In this document: positions 1 to 7,474 of the stretch, piece by piece
Layout of the letters: every line of letters begins with the position of its first letter
Position numbering within the stretch: the stretch's first letter is position 1
Source: Thermodesulfobacteriota bacterium
Lineage (GTDB): Bacteria; Desulfobacterota; Thermodesulfobacteria; Thermodesulfobacteriales; Thermodesulfobacteriaceae
Direction: 5' to 3'
DNA: 56,403 nucleotides
Assembly: GCA_030550555.1 (NCBI GenBank)
Contig: JAUQPD010000027.1
Span: forward strand, 1-56,403
The notes under the pieces: model-generated
The model's database searches: none
What the model was told of the DNA's origin: nothing
The model's input: the letters and a program-made list of their open reading frames with translations, nothing else
Program-made: the position numbers and the translations under genes

Positions 1-464
1 TCTACTGTTTCACCCCAGATGTTTACACCAGGGATAGGAGGGATAGCAGGATGCCATTTTCCAATAACTTCATCTTTTTCAACACAAATGATACGCTGGA
101 CCTGTTCTCTGAGATCTTTAGACTCTTCTGCGACAATTGTTGCTCCCTTTTTAGATTTAACTTGCTGGAAAAATTTAATAAATTTGGGCAATAATTCAAT
201 TCGTTCAGGACTTCCTTTCTTTGGAGGTTGACCCTTTGCAACAACAATCTTGCCATCTAAACTTTCGGGCTCATCAAGTATAAATCGGACACCTGTTTTG
301 ACTAGCTGAGCCCTTATTTCAGGATAGTTTTTAATGAAAAACCTCTTTTCAGTGGGAGAATGAAGAGGTGTATCTAAATACAGGATAGTTTCATCTTCAG
401 AAGTTCTAAATGTATAGTCACCGACTTTTATTCCTTCCTTTTTAGCTTTGTTTTTATCAATCAT
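1..464 (-). CDS. FapA/DUF342-family protein, N-terminal part (cut by window edge)
   Basis: About 154 residues are visible, from an ATG at 464 that overlaps the plsY stop as ATGA, so the two are probably translationally coupled. The rest lies beyond base 1. The segment around residues 70-85 (IVVAKGQPPKKGSPERIELL) resembles the conserved 'AKGxPPxxGxxGRIE' stretch of FapA/DUF342 proteins. The visible C-terminal part carries a PxxPGVNIWGE motif typical of the beta-rich region of that family. FapA-like proteins are usually 450-600 residues and have been linked to flagellar assembly or polymer binding. The family call is by motif memory; function here is not established. Confidence 0.65.
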   Translation of the reverse strand, partial: MIDKNKAKKEGIKVGDYTFRTSEDETILYLDTPLHSPTEKRFFIKNYPEIRAQLVKTGVRFILDEPESLDGKIVVAKGQPPKKGSPERIELLPKFIKFFQQVKSKKGATIVAEESKDLREQVQRIICVEKDEVIGKWHPAIPPIPGVNIWGETV

Positions 465-1066
465 ACCTTATTTCTTTTCCAGCTCTTCTCCTCACCTCTA
501 ATTAGTCTCTTTATATTATCCTTATGTTTCCAATAAATTAGAGGAACAAGAAGGAGAGCACTGTATGTATATTCATTCGGATATTTATATAAATAAATTA
601 GAAGAGGAAGCAGTGCAACAGAAAGTAGAGAGCCAACGGAAACATACCCTGAGATATACACTGCAAGAAAAAAAATAGGTAAAACTGTAATGAGGGCCTT
701 TGGTGTGAGAATTAGGAAGGTGCCTATTGTAGTTGCAACTCCCTTTCCACCGCCAAATTTGAGAAAAACTGAATGGAGGTGACCAACAATAGCAGATAGG
801 GCTATTCCAGAATAGAGTAGGGGATTTTGTGTAAAATCCTGCGAACTCAAAAACTTTACTACGTATAGTGCAAAGATGCCCTTTCCCGCATCACCTATGA
901 ATGTAACTAGACCCCATTTTTTTCCAAGAAGGCGAGCAACATTGGTAGCTCCAGGATTACCACTTCCTGCTTCTCGAGGATCAACTCCCTGGGGAAGGGA
1001 GACTACAAGTGCAAAAGGAATTGAACCAAGTAAATAGGCAAGAAGGAAATAAAATAGGACCTCCAT
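461..1066 (-). CDS. plsY: acyl-phosphate:glycerol-3-phosphate acyltransferase PlsY
   Basis: Integral membrane enzyme that acylates glycerol-3-phosphate from acyl-phosphate, the first step of phospholipid synthesis. The three PlsY signatures are present: GSIPF near the N-terminus, SGNPGATNVAR around residue 37, and GDAGKG followed by FGGGKGVATTIG in the middle. About 200 residues with five hydrophobic segments, the usual family size. An ATG at 1066 is directly preceded by a possible TTG at 1069; no Shine-Dalgarno is close to either. It lies 18 bp after pilQ, apparently co-transcribed with the pilus operon, and runs into the FapA-like gene. Confidence 0.95.
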   Translation of the reverse strand: MEVLFYFLLAYLLGSIPFALVVSLPQGVDPREAGSGNPGATNVARLLGKKWGLVTFIGDAGKGIFALYVVKFLSSQDFTQNPLLYSGIALSAIVGHLHSVFLKFGGGKGVATTIGTFLILTPKALITVLPIFFLAVYISGYVSVGSLLSVALLPLLIYLYKYPNEYTYSALLLVPLIYWKHKDNIKRLIRGEEKSWKRNKV

Positions 1067-1084
1067 CAATAAAAAATTATATAT

Positions 1085-3025
1085 TTAAAAATCCACTCCT
1101 TCAACCTCTGCGGTAATGATTCTGGGTGTAATAAAGACCATGAATTCACTCTTAGCTGTGGATTTCCCAGTCCTTTTGAAAAGATTCCCAACACCAGGGG
1201 CATTAGAAATCCAGGGTATTCCTTCAGAGCTATCGCGGACATCATCAAGTTTGATACCGCCAATAACAAAGGTCTCACCACTACTTACAAGAACCCTTGT
1301 AGATACAAGAGTGGTGTAGAGTGGGGGGACACCCTGGACAGCTCTAGTCCAATCTGGAAGAGTTCTTTCAACCTCAACATCCATGAAAATGCGGTTATCT
1401 GGTGTGATGTGTGGTGTAACCCTAAGCCCCATGACAGCTTCTATGAATTTGGTTCCTGCAATTCTATCTCCTGTAACTTCAAGATAGGGGATTTTGTAAC
1501 CCTGTTTAAACTCTGCTGGATGGTTGTTGGTGGTGACGATGCGTGGTCTTGCGAATATTCTAGCATAACCCTTCTCCTCAAGGGCATGGAGTTCAAGGTC
1601 GATGAACGTTAAACTCTTACCCAAATAACCGATAGAAAAGCCAATTCTAGATGTTGGTTTTGAAGGATCGAACCCCAGATCAACAAGGGGCCCAGTTGGG
1701 AGTCCCACAGTATGGGTGGACGTGGTCATTTGATCTGTATCGTTTTGTGTAGTTGTTAAGCTTTTGCTAACTTGAGGAATATTTCCAATTCCCAGCAATG
1801 TTTTTTCAGTAATTCTGTAGGCACCTCCTCCCCATCTAATTCCGAAACTATGGACATAGGTATCTGAGACTTCAACAATTCTTGCCTCAATGAGAATTTG
1901 AGGGGCAGGTCGATCAAGGGCTTTTATTGCTTTTTCTATTTCTCTCATAATCTTGGGTGTTGTTTTTACAATAACAAGTTGAGTACTTTCATCGAATGTG
2001 ATACTTCCTTTTTCACCGTGTCTGCCTATGGTCAGCTCAATTCTTGTTACTTCCTGCCTTGCGCCTTTTTCTTCTGCTCTAATTACAATTGTCTCTCTTT
2101 GAGTTGCTTTAACTTCAGCAAGATTTCCAATTATAAGAGATATTTTATTGGCTACTTCTTTTGCTTTTGCATATCTTAAATTGAATATTTTCATAACTAA
2201 GGGACCAGCCTCTTCATACTCCTTAAGAGATTTCATATAGTCTCTGAGAGCATCAGTTTCAGTTTTTACTTTTCCTACGCTTCTAATGACAACTAAATTA
2301 TTAAAGTTTATTTTTATCAGACCAAAGCTATTAAGAATCGCATCAAAAAGAAGGTCCCAGGGAACATTTGAGACTCTCATAGTTATGGTTCCATTAACTG
2401 GATCAGTAAATACGATGTTCATCTTTCCAACTTCTGCAAAAAGCCTCATAACTGCTCGGAGATCTGCATCTTGAAAATCAACTGAAATTGGAGATCCAGT
2501 GTAATTTCCGGCTAATGGAAGATTGATATTTATTCTATCTTGAGTAACCCAATTTGGAGGATTTTGTATATCACTTGCAACAGAATAAGTTTCAATTTTA
2601 TTATTAATTACTCTTGCATGAGTAATTCTTTTGCCTTTATCTAAAATAAAGTTTACTATTAATTTATTTTCAAAGACTTCACTGGTTATTTGGAAATCTC
2701 TTGTTAGACTAAATTTGAGTCTAACATCTTGATCTTTTAGAGATATATCAACCTCCCTAAACATATCTTTAGGAAGACTAGCCAACCAATTGCTACTTTT
2801 AATTATGGTGTTATTTAGTATTAGTATAAGATTATTGTTATCTTTGGAAATTTCAAAAGTTGGTTTATGAGAAAATTCAAAAATTAACCTTTTTTCAGGG
2901 TCTTTAAGAAAAATCACATTTTCAAGAGAATTTTTTGAGTATATTGATGACATAATTGGTTCACAAGAAAGTAAATATATGAAAGATGTCAATAGAAGTA
3001 TTATTAGTATTACTTTCGCACTCAT
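1085..3025 (-). CDS. pilQ: type IV pilus secretin PilQ
   Basis: Outer-membrane secretin forming the pore through which the type IV pilus passes. The 646-residue protein starts with a hydrophobic signal segment ending in a lipobox-like LLSC. An AMIN-like beta domain follows (about residues 35-130), then the secretin N-terminal domain containing VDFQDADLRAVMRLFAEVGK (about 180-240), a second alpha/beta N-domain (about 285-345), and the C-terminal secretin beta domain from about residue 390 (PAPQILIEARIVEVSD, later VIGGI). The ATG at 3025 has an AAGGAGT ribosome site. It is last of pilMNOPQ, 3 bp after pilP, as in most pilus clusters. Confidence 0.95.
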   Translation of the reverse strand: MSAKVILIILLLTSFIYLLSCEPIMSSIYSKNSLENVIFLKDPEKRLIFEFSHKPTFEISKDNNNLILILNNTIIKSSNWLASLPKDMFREVDISLKDQDVRLKFSLTRDFQITSEVFENKLIVNFILDKGKRITHARVINNKIETYSVASDIQNPPNWVTQDRININLPLAGNYTGSPISVDFQDADLRAVMRLFAEVGKMNIVFTDPVNGTITMRVSNVPWDLLFDAILNSFGLIKINFNNLVVIRSVGKVKTETDALRDYMKSLKEYEEAGPLVMKIFNLRYAKAKEVANKISLIIGNLAEVKATQRETIVIRAEEKGARQEVTRIELTIGRHGEKGSITFDESTQLVIVKTTPKIMREIEKAIKALDRPAPQILIEARIVEVSDTYVHSFGIRWGGGAYRITEKTLLGIGNIPQVSKSLTTTQNDTDQMTTSTHTVGLPTGPLVDLGFDPSKPTSRIGFSIGYLGKSLTFIDLELHALEEKGYARIFARPRIVTTNNHPAEFKQGYKIPYLEVTGDRIAGTKFIEAVMGLRVTPHITPDNRIFMDVEVERTLPDWTRAVQGVPPLYTTLVSTRVLVSSGETFVIGGIKLDDVRDSSEGIPWISNAPGVGNLFKRTGKSTAKSEFMVFITPRIITAEVEGVDF

Positions 3026-3028
3026 ATT

Positions 3029-3484
3029 TTACTCCTTCTGCAAAGTTATAGTTCTCCTTCGAAAAACTTTTTTTCCTGTTGCGTCGATTGTAGGTTCTTC
3101 TATTATGATATAATTTTTACCAATTTCTTTAATTCTAGATTCTCCTAATCGATCTCCAGCTTTAACGATGTAACCTTTTCTTGAGTAATCTTGAAGAAGT
3201 GCAACTCTACGTCCATCTTTTTCAACTATTCCGACAAGTTCAAGTTGTATTGTTTGGTCTTTTTCTGCTAATTCACTATGTATTCTAGGTGAAATAAAGG
3301 GATTAGAAAGTTCATTTACATTAATAGTAAAGGGTTCCTTTGTTATTATTTCTCGCCATATTTCAAGCTTTGTATCTTTAACGATAGTTAGTGGTTCTGT
3401 AGCATTAGTTTCTGATCTTTTCCCCTGATCTCTAGAACATTGAATAAGTAAAAAACCTATAAAAATTATTATTAATTGTTTCAT
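3029..3484 (-). CDS. pilP: type IV pilus inner-membrane lipoprotein PilP
   Basis: Small lipoprotein linking the PilN/PilO inner-membrane complex to the PilQ secretin. It has 151 residues; the N-terminal segment ends in a lipobox (LLIQC, Cys at residue 16). A disordered stretch follows, then the PilP beta-sandwich with ELVGIVEKDGRRVALLQD and a GYIVKAGDRLGESRIKEI segment. The start ATG is at 3484, 14 bp after pilO. Identification rests on the domain pattern and the pilMNOPQ gene order. Confidence 0.93.
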   Translation of the reverse strand: MKQLIIIFIGFLLIQCSRDQGKRSETNATEPLTIVKDTKLEIWREIITKEPFTINVNELSNPFISPRIHSELAEKDQTIQLELVGIVEKDGRRVALLQDYSRKGYIVKAGDRLGESRIKEIGKNYIIIEEPTIDATGKKVFRRRTITLQKE

Positions 3485-3498
3485 AATTTATTTTTAGT

Positions 3499-4083
3499 CT
3501 AAAGAAGCTTTCCAGTAAACTTATATGTTACGATAGTTCCTTTGAAAACTATTTTTTCCTCTCCTTCACTTGAAGTAAATTCCATTTTATTGATATTAAC
3601 AACTCGTTGAATTCTTGTGATATCATTTAAAAATTTTATAATATCTTTGTAATTTCCTTTTATTTGAATTTCTACAGTAATTTCATTATAATAATCTCTT
3701 TCTGTTTCAATCTTTGGTGAAAAGAAAAGTAGTTCTAATTTGTTTTTTTTGATAAGTTTTGATATATCTTTAAGTAATTGTGGTATCTCTTCTTCTGTAA
3801 GGAGAATTTCTTGGACTTCCTTTAAAAATTTTTCCCTTTCCTTTAGTTTAAATTCAACTTCTTTTTCTTTTTTTACATAACTTTCATATTTTGCAATGTC
3901 AAGTTCGATATTCTTGATCTCATCTTTAAGTTTTATAATTCTTTCTTGTCGTACTTCATAGTAAAGCTTATAAAAAAGAAATATTGGAAGTAGAATAGAT
4001 ATTAACAGTATTAATACTTTTTCCCTTCGTGATCTTTCTTTTTCCCAAAGGTCAATATTTTCTTTCAATTCACTAAGTTTCAT
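3499..4083 (-). CDS. pilO: type IV pilus inner-membrane protein PilO
   Basis: Bitopic membrane protein of the pilus alignment complex that pairs with PilN. It has 194 residues: a short charged cytoplasmic tail, one transmembrane segment (about residues 23-43), a coiled coil (about 44-110), then a ferredoxin-like periplasmic domain with repeating I-x-V/I beta strands. Its ATG overlaps the pilN stop by one base (TAATG), indicating coupled translation. Sequence similarity in this family is low, so gene order is a major part of the evidence. Confidence 0.9.
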   Translation of the reverse strand: MKLSELKENIDLWEKERSRREKVLILLISILLPIFLFYKLYYEVRQERIIKLKDEIKNIELDIAKYESYVKKEKEVEFKLKEREKFLKEVQEILLTEEEIPQLLKDISKLIKKNKLELLFFSPKIETERDYYNEITVEIQIKGNYKDIIKFLNDITRIQRVVNINKMEFTSSEGEEKIVFKGTIVTYKFTGKLL

Positions 4084-4634
4084 TAAAATAGGACCTCTAA
4101 TTCAAAACTATAGATTGCTGTAGTTCCTATTCTTTTAGTTTCAGCTGATTTTAAATGTGTTGCTTTGATAATATCTCTATTTGACTCAATATTATTAATG
4201 TAATTTGTCAGCAAATCAATATCGTAACACATTCCTTTAATCTTTGCTTGAGTGTCGTTTATTTGAAGACTTTCGAAAAAAACTTTGTTTGAACTTGTAT
4301 GGATTAAAAGAGTGTACAACTTTTTTAATGTCAGATCTTGTTTTTCTTTTAAAGATACTATAATCTCTATTCTTTTCTCCATTTCCTCTGTCTTTTTTTC
4401 GATTTCTTTTACTTTATTTGAGATTGATTTATATCTCATTAGCATTTCATTTTTTTCTTTTTTTTCTTTCTCAAGATGAATTAAGTTTCTTTCTGTTTTA
4501 GATACTAAGAATAACATACCTATTATAATAGAAGCTAATATTATTGAATAAACTTTAAAAAAAGATAGTTTACTTTCCTCTCTTTCTTTTTCTTTCTTTT
4601 CTAATTTTGGTAGAAGATTAAATTTTATAATCAT
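4083..4634 (-). CDS. pilN: type IV pilus inner-membrane protein PilN
   Basis: Partner of PilO and PilM in the pilus inner-membrane platform. It begins MIIKFNLLPKLEKKEKE; the INLLP-like N-terminal peptide is the part of PilN that docks into PilM. One transmembrane segment lies around residues 27-45, followed by a long charged coiled coil (about 46-100) and a small periplasmic alpha/beta domain. 183 residues is normal for the family. It starts 3 bp after the pilM stop. Confidence 0.93.
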   Translation of the reverse strand: MIIKFNLLPKLEKKEKEREESKLSFFKVYSIILASIIIGMLFLVSKTERNLIHLEKEKKEKNEMLMRYKSISNKVKEIEKKTEEMEKRIEIIVSLKEKQDLTLKKLYTLLIHTSSNKVFFESLQINDTQAKIKGMCYDIDLLTNYINNIESNRDIIKATHLKSAETKRIGTTAIYSFELEVLF

Positions 4635-4637
4635 GAT

Positions 4638-5684
4638 CTATAAATACTTTCTTACTGCACTTGCTATTGCAATTATACCTTGTTTATTTATAATATCTAC
4701 GTATAGTGGATCAATATTTTCAGAGATTTCTAGTTTCTTTCTTATATCAACTAATTCTATTTTAACATTAGTTAACTTACTTAATATATTGTTAATATTA
4801 GGTATTCTTGCACCACCCCCTATTAAATAAAACTTTTCAGGATTTAAATTGTATTTAGATCTAGCAATATTAATACCAAAACGAATTTCATCAGCTAATT
4901 TAATTATGTATTCTTTAACTATTTTTCTAATTTTTTCTCTATTGTCATCATTTGGTGGATTTAAAAAAAATTTTTCAACTAGGTCTGGTGTAACTTTTAA
5001 TTCTTTTTGTAATTTTGATTTAATTTTTTTAGTGCCTAAATTAAATAGTTCATGCGTATAAACAGGGGTATCTTTAGTAGAAAAATGAAGTTTAACTTTT
5101 TCATATCCCCAATCAATTATAAGTCTATTTTCAGGTCCATATAGCAATTCAAAAAAATTATGTAAGTTTATAAAATCTGCATCAATATTTTCTATTGTTA
5201 AATCAAGTGAAGTAAAAACGTCAATTAATATATCAATATTTTCTTTTTTAGAAACTAAGTAATGGACTACATAACCATCCTTTTCAGGCAGAATAAAATA
5301 GCTATAATATACATCATCAATATTATAAGGTATTTCGTCATTTATTTGTTTCTCAATTTCCCGAATTGCTTCCGGATTTCTAATCGTAAAATTTCCATAG
5401 ATTGTTATCTCATAAGGAATAGATAAAATAGCACTATTGCTTTTGGGTTTAAAGTTTAAAATTAAATTTTTCAGATTTGATCTCAATAAATGTGAGTCAT
5501 TTATTATCTGATTGATGATTGTATTTTCAAAAGTTTTTACACGTGTAAATCCATTTAGAATTATTTTATCTCTATTCTTAGTGAGCTCGGCACATTTTAT
5601 CGTATGACTTCCAAGGTCAAATCCTAAAACTGCCTCCCTTTTGCTTTGTAAGAGGGAGTTTTTAATAAGAGTTAGTATCCTCAT
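4638..5684 (-). CDS. pilM: type IV pilus assembly ATPase-like protein PilM
   Basis: Actin/FtsA-fold cytoplasmic protein that anchors the PilN tail. The nucleotide-binding signature VLGFDLGSHTIKCAEL lies around residues 18-34 and the second phosphate loop FYLIGGGARIPNI near residue 285. 348 residues matches the family. First gene of the pilus operon; the predicted promoter lies only about three bases upstream of the ATG and no Shine-Dalgarno is visible, so translation may start on a nearly leaderless message. The pilus motor genes (pilB, pilT, pilC) are not in this window. Confidence 0.93.
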   Translation of the reverse strand: MRILTLIKNSLLQSKREAVLGFDLGSHTIKCAELTKNRDKIILNGFTRVKTFENTIINQIINDSHLLRSNLKNLILNFKPKSNSAILSIPYEITIYGNFTIRNPEAIREIEKQINDEIPYNIDDVYYSYFILPEKDGYVVHYLVSKKENIDILIDVFTSLDLTIENIDADFINLHNFFELLYGPENRLIIDWGYEKVKLHFSTKDTPVYTHELFNLGTKKIKSKLQKELKVTPDLVEKFFLNPPNDDNREKIRKIVKEYIIKLADEIRFGINIARSKYNLNPEKFYLIGGGARIPNINNILSKLTNVKIELVDIRKKLEISENIDPLYVDIINKQGIIAIASAVRKYL

Positions 5685-5693
5685 TTCTGTTCT

Positions 5694-5722
5694 ATTCTAT
5701 TTGAGGTCAAAAAAATTATCAA
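5694..5722 (-). promoter_or_regulatory. predicted sigma-70 promoter of pilMNOPQ
   Basis: On the minus strand, TTGATA (5722-5717) is separated by 17 bp from TAGAAT (5699-5694), both close to the vegetative consensus. The predicted start site falls about three bases before the pilM ATG. A perfect 7-bp inverted repeat with a 6-bp loop (AAGAATT/AATTCTT, 5721-5740) abuts the -35 box and could be an operator or chance in AT-rich DNA. Confidence 0.5.
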
Positions 5723-5737
5723 GAATTTTTATTAATT

Positions 5738-6490
5738 CTTGTTCTGCCCAACAAAAATGTCACCAATAACTGCTCAGCAAAAATGTCACCTTTAGGCTAT
5801 ACTTACTCCTATCTCTCAGATGGAGGTTGGAATATGTGGAAAAACTTATGAAATATGGCAAAAGAAAATCCGTCCTTATTCAAGTTATTAATGGCTTCCT
5901 CACAATTGATGAAGCCTCTCAGCAACCCAATCTCTCAAAAGGCAAATCATACGCCTAAAAAAGAAATTGCAACAAAATCCCCACTCACCACTCATTCATG
6001 GTAACCCCCTTAGATCCCCTCATAATGCCTTCCCAAAGGAAATTAAATCCCTAATCATAAAACTCTACAAATCCAAATATTAATCTCCTAATATCTTCCA
6101 CTTCAGAGACCTTCTTGACCTCAAACACGACATAGAAATCGGAAGAGAAACACTCAGAAGATGGTCAAAACAAGAGGGCCTACTTTCAAACAACCAAATA
6201 TCAAACAAAAAGAGAAGAAAAAGGAGAAAAACCCTTCTCCAAAGAGGGCCAAGTTGTCTTTCTTGATGGATCTATTCACAAATGGTTTGGAGATGAGGAG
6301 AGTTGTCTCCTTCTTGCAGTTGACGATGCTACAAAGAAACCTCTAGCGGAAAGGTCGTAAGGTTTGAAGAACATAAAGAGGATTCTAAAGCTTTTGTTGG
6401 TAAAAAAAGAAGTTGGTATAATACTCACAAAATGGCAGGTGACAAAATTGCTGAGCATGTATGGTGACAAATTTGCTGAGCGGTTACAGG
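5738..6490. mobile_element. decayed insertion sequence remnant with doubled inverted ends
   Basis: Each end carries two copies of a roughly 21-bp motif in inverted orientation. Left end: CTGCCCAACAAAAATGTCACC (5744-5764) and ACTGCTCAGCAAAAATGTCACC positions 5769-5790. Right end: a copy beginning GGTGACAAAATTGCTGAGC (6438-6456) and one beginning GGTGACAAATTTGCTGAGC (6463-6481). Between them lie broken fragments of an rve-type transposase. The 12-bp direct repeat TTTTTATTAATT flanks the element (5726-5737 and 6492-6503) and may be a target duplication. The interior is only about 650 bp, so the 3' half of the transposase has been lost. Confidence 0.75.
5848..6346 (+). pseudogene. broken rve-type transposase (ISNCY/IS481-like)
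   Basis: At least four frames must be joined. They are an N-terminal HTH piece (RKSVLIQVINGFLTIDEASQ), a second piece (RQIIRLKKKLQQNP then SPLIHGNPLRSPHNAFPKEI), a third (FRDLLDLKHDIEIGRETLRR then WSKQEGLLSNN), and the start of the catalytic domain (VVFLDGSIHKWFGDEE then LLLAVDDATKKP). The LIHGN, RETLRRW and DGSxHxWFG...AxDDAT blocks are typical of integrase-core transposases annotated as ISNCY or IS481-like. The rest of the catalytic domain is absent. The family name is from motif memory; that it is a dead transposase is clear. Confidence 0.75.
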
Positions 6491-6609
6491 GTTTTTATTA
6501 ATTTTTATTGAATACTGACCAATGATTTTGACTCCTAGGTTTTGCCTGAAAAGTGGAGTTACTACCAGGTTTTGTAAGTTGATGGATTTTAGGCCTGCGC
6601 GATACTATT

Positions 6610-7326
6610 CTACTTCGATCCACTCAAGAAAAGCTCGACTAATTTTTTTACCAAGAGGTCACATATTTTTTTTCCCTTCTCAGGACTTGCTAACTTGGGG
6701 TTCCCCCAAATTCCTGAGTGCCAGAATTTTGTCTTTTCTGTAACAAGTTCATACTCAGGAAAGGCAGGGTAATCTTCAAAAGCCTGATCCAGATTTTTTA
6801 CAACCTCTGGCTTCACATGCATCATTAATGAAGTTTCCCAATCGCCTGCGTGAGAGTCCTGGGGATGAAGTTCAATTTTTTGAGAGAGATCCCTTAGAAG
6901 CTTAGCAATATTTGCAACAAAGATTCGGGTATCTTTGTGGTGTTCCAAAAAGGTCTCTCCTGCATCAAGGATATAACAATTGTGGGTTCCTCCTGCATGT
7001 CCAGAGAGCAAAGCAATGGTCCTTAGCCCCTGCCTGTAAAGACTTTCCATAATATCTAAGAGTAGTAATTTTAGGGTCTCTCCTTGGATGCTCAGAGTTC
7101 CAGGAAGATCTCTTGTGCTTCTACAGAGTCCATAATAGACTGGAGGTGCAATTAAAATGGGGACCTCTTTAGCAACTCTTTTGGCAATCTCATGAATAGT
7201 ATATAGATCAGTTGCCAAAGGTAGGTGGGGACCATGGGCTTCAATAGAACCAATCGGAATTATCACCCCAAGTACCTTCTTCTTTATCTCCTCAAACTCA
7301 AAGGAGGTCAGTCTTTCTATTTCCAT
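6610..7326 (-). CDS. creatininase-family amidohydrolase
   Basis: 238-residue member of the creatininase/MftE superfamily of metal-dependent amidohydrolases. The metal-binding motif IGSIEAHGPHLPLATD (about residues 26-41) supplies Glu, His and Asp ligands. GHAGGTHN lies near residue 108 and DSHAGDWETSLMM near 157, supplying the further His and Glu. Family members hydrolyse creatinine, formylated intermediates or peptide C-termini in cofactor maturation; nothing in the neighbourhood points to one substrate. Transcribed away from mfd; the downstream side is the insertion-sequence remnant. Confidence 0.85.
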   Translation of the reverse strand: MEIERLTSFEFEEIKKKVLGVIIPIGSIEAHGPHLPLATDLYTIHEIAKRVAKEVPILIAPPVYYGLCRSTRDLPGTLSIQGETLKLLLLDIMESLYRQGLRTIALLSGHAGGTHNCYILDAGETFLEHHKDTRIFVANIAKLLRDLSQKIELHPQDSHAGDWETSLMMHVKPEVVKNLDQAFEDYPAFPEYELVTEKTKFWHSGIWGNPKLASPEKGKKICDLLVKKLVELFLSGSK

Positions 7327-7412
7327 CGTATCTACCTACCCCTCAGAAGGAAACCGCACACATGAATATTATCATATAGCTTTAGCATCGCAAATAGCAA
7401 CCCTTATCTACC

Positions 7413-7440
7413 TTGACTTTATCTATGCGAATTTTAAATT
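7413..7440 (+). promoter_or_regulatory. predicted promoter of mfd
   Basis: TTGACT (7413-7418) and TAAATT (7435-7440) are separated by 16 bp, 34 bp before the mfd start region. The mfd start has an AAAGGGGA ribosome site at 7457-7464, so this message would carry an ordinary leader. Confidence 0.4.
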
Positions 7441-7474
7441 GTTTTAGAAAAACTCAAAGGGGATAGTTTATTTA

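Noticed and set aside
1898-2474. Plus-strand frames opposite pilQ
   Set aside because: Antisense to a conserved secretin domain, no ribosome site.
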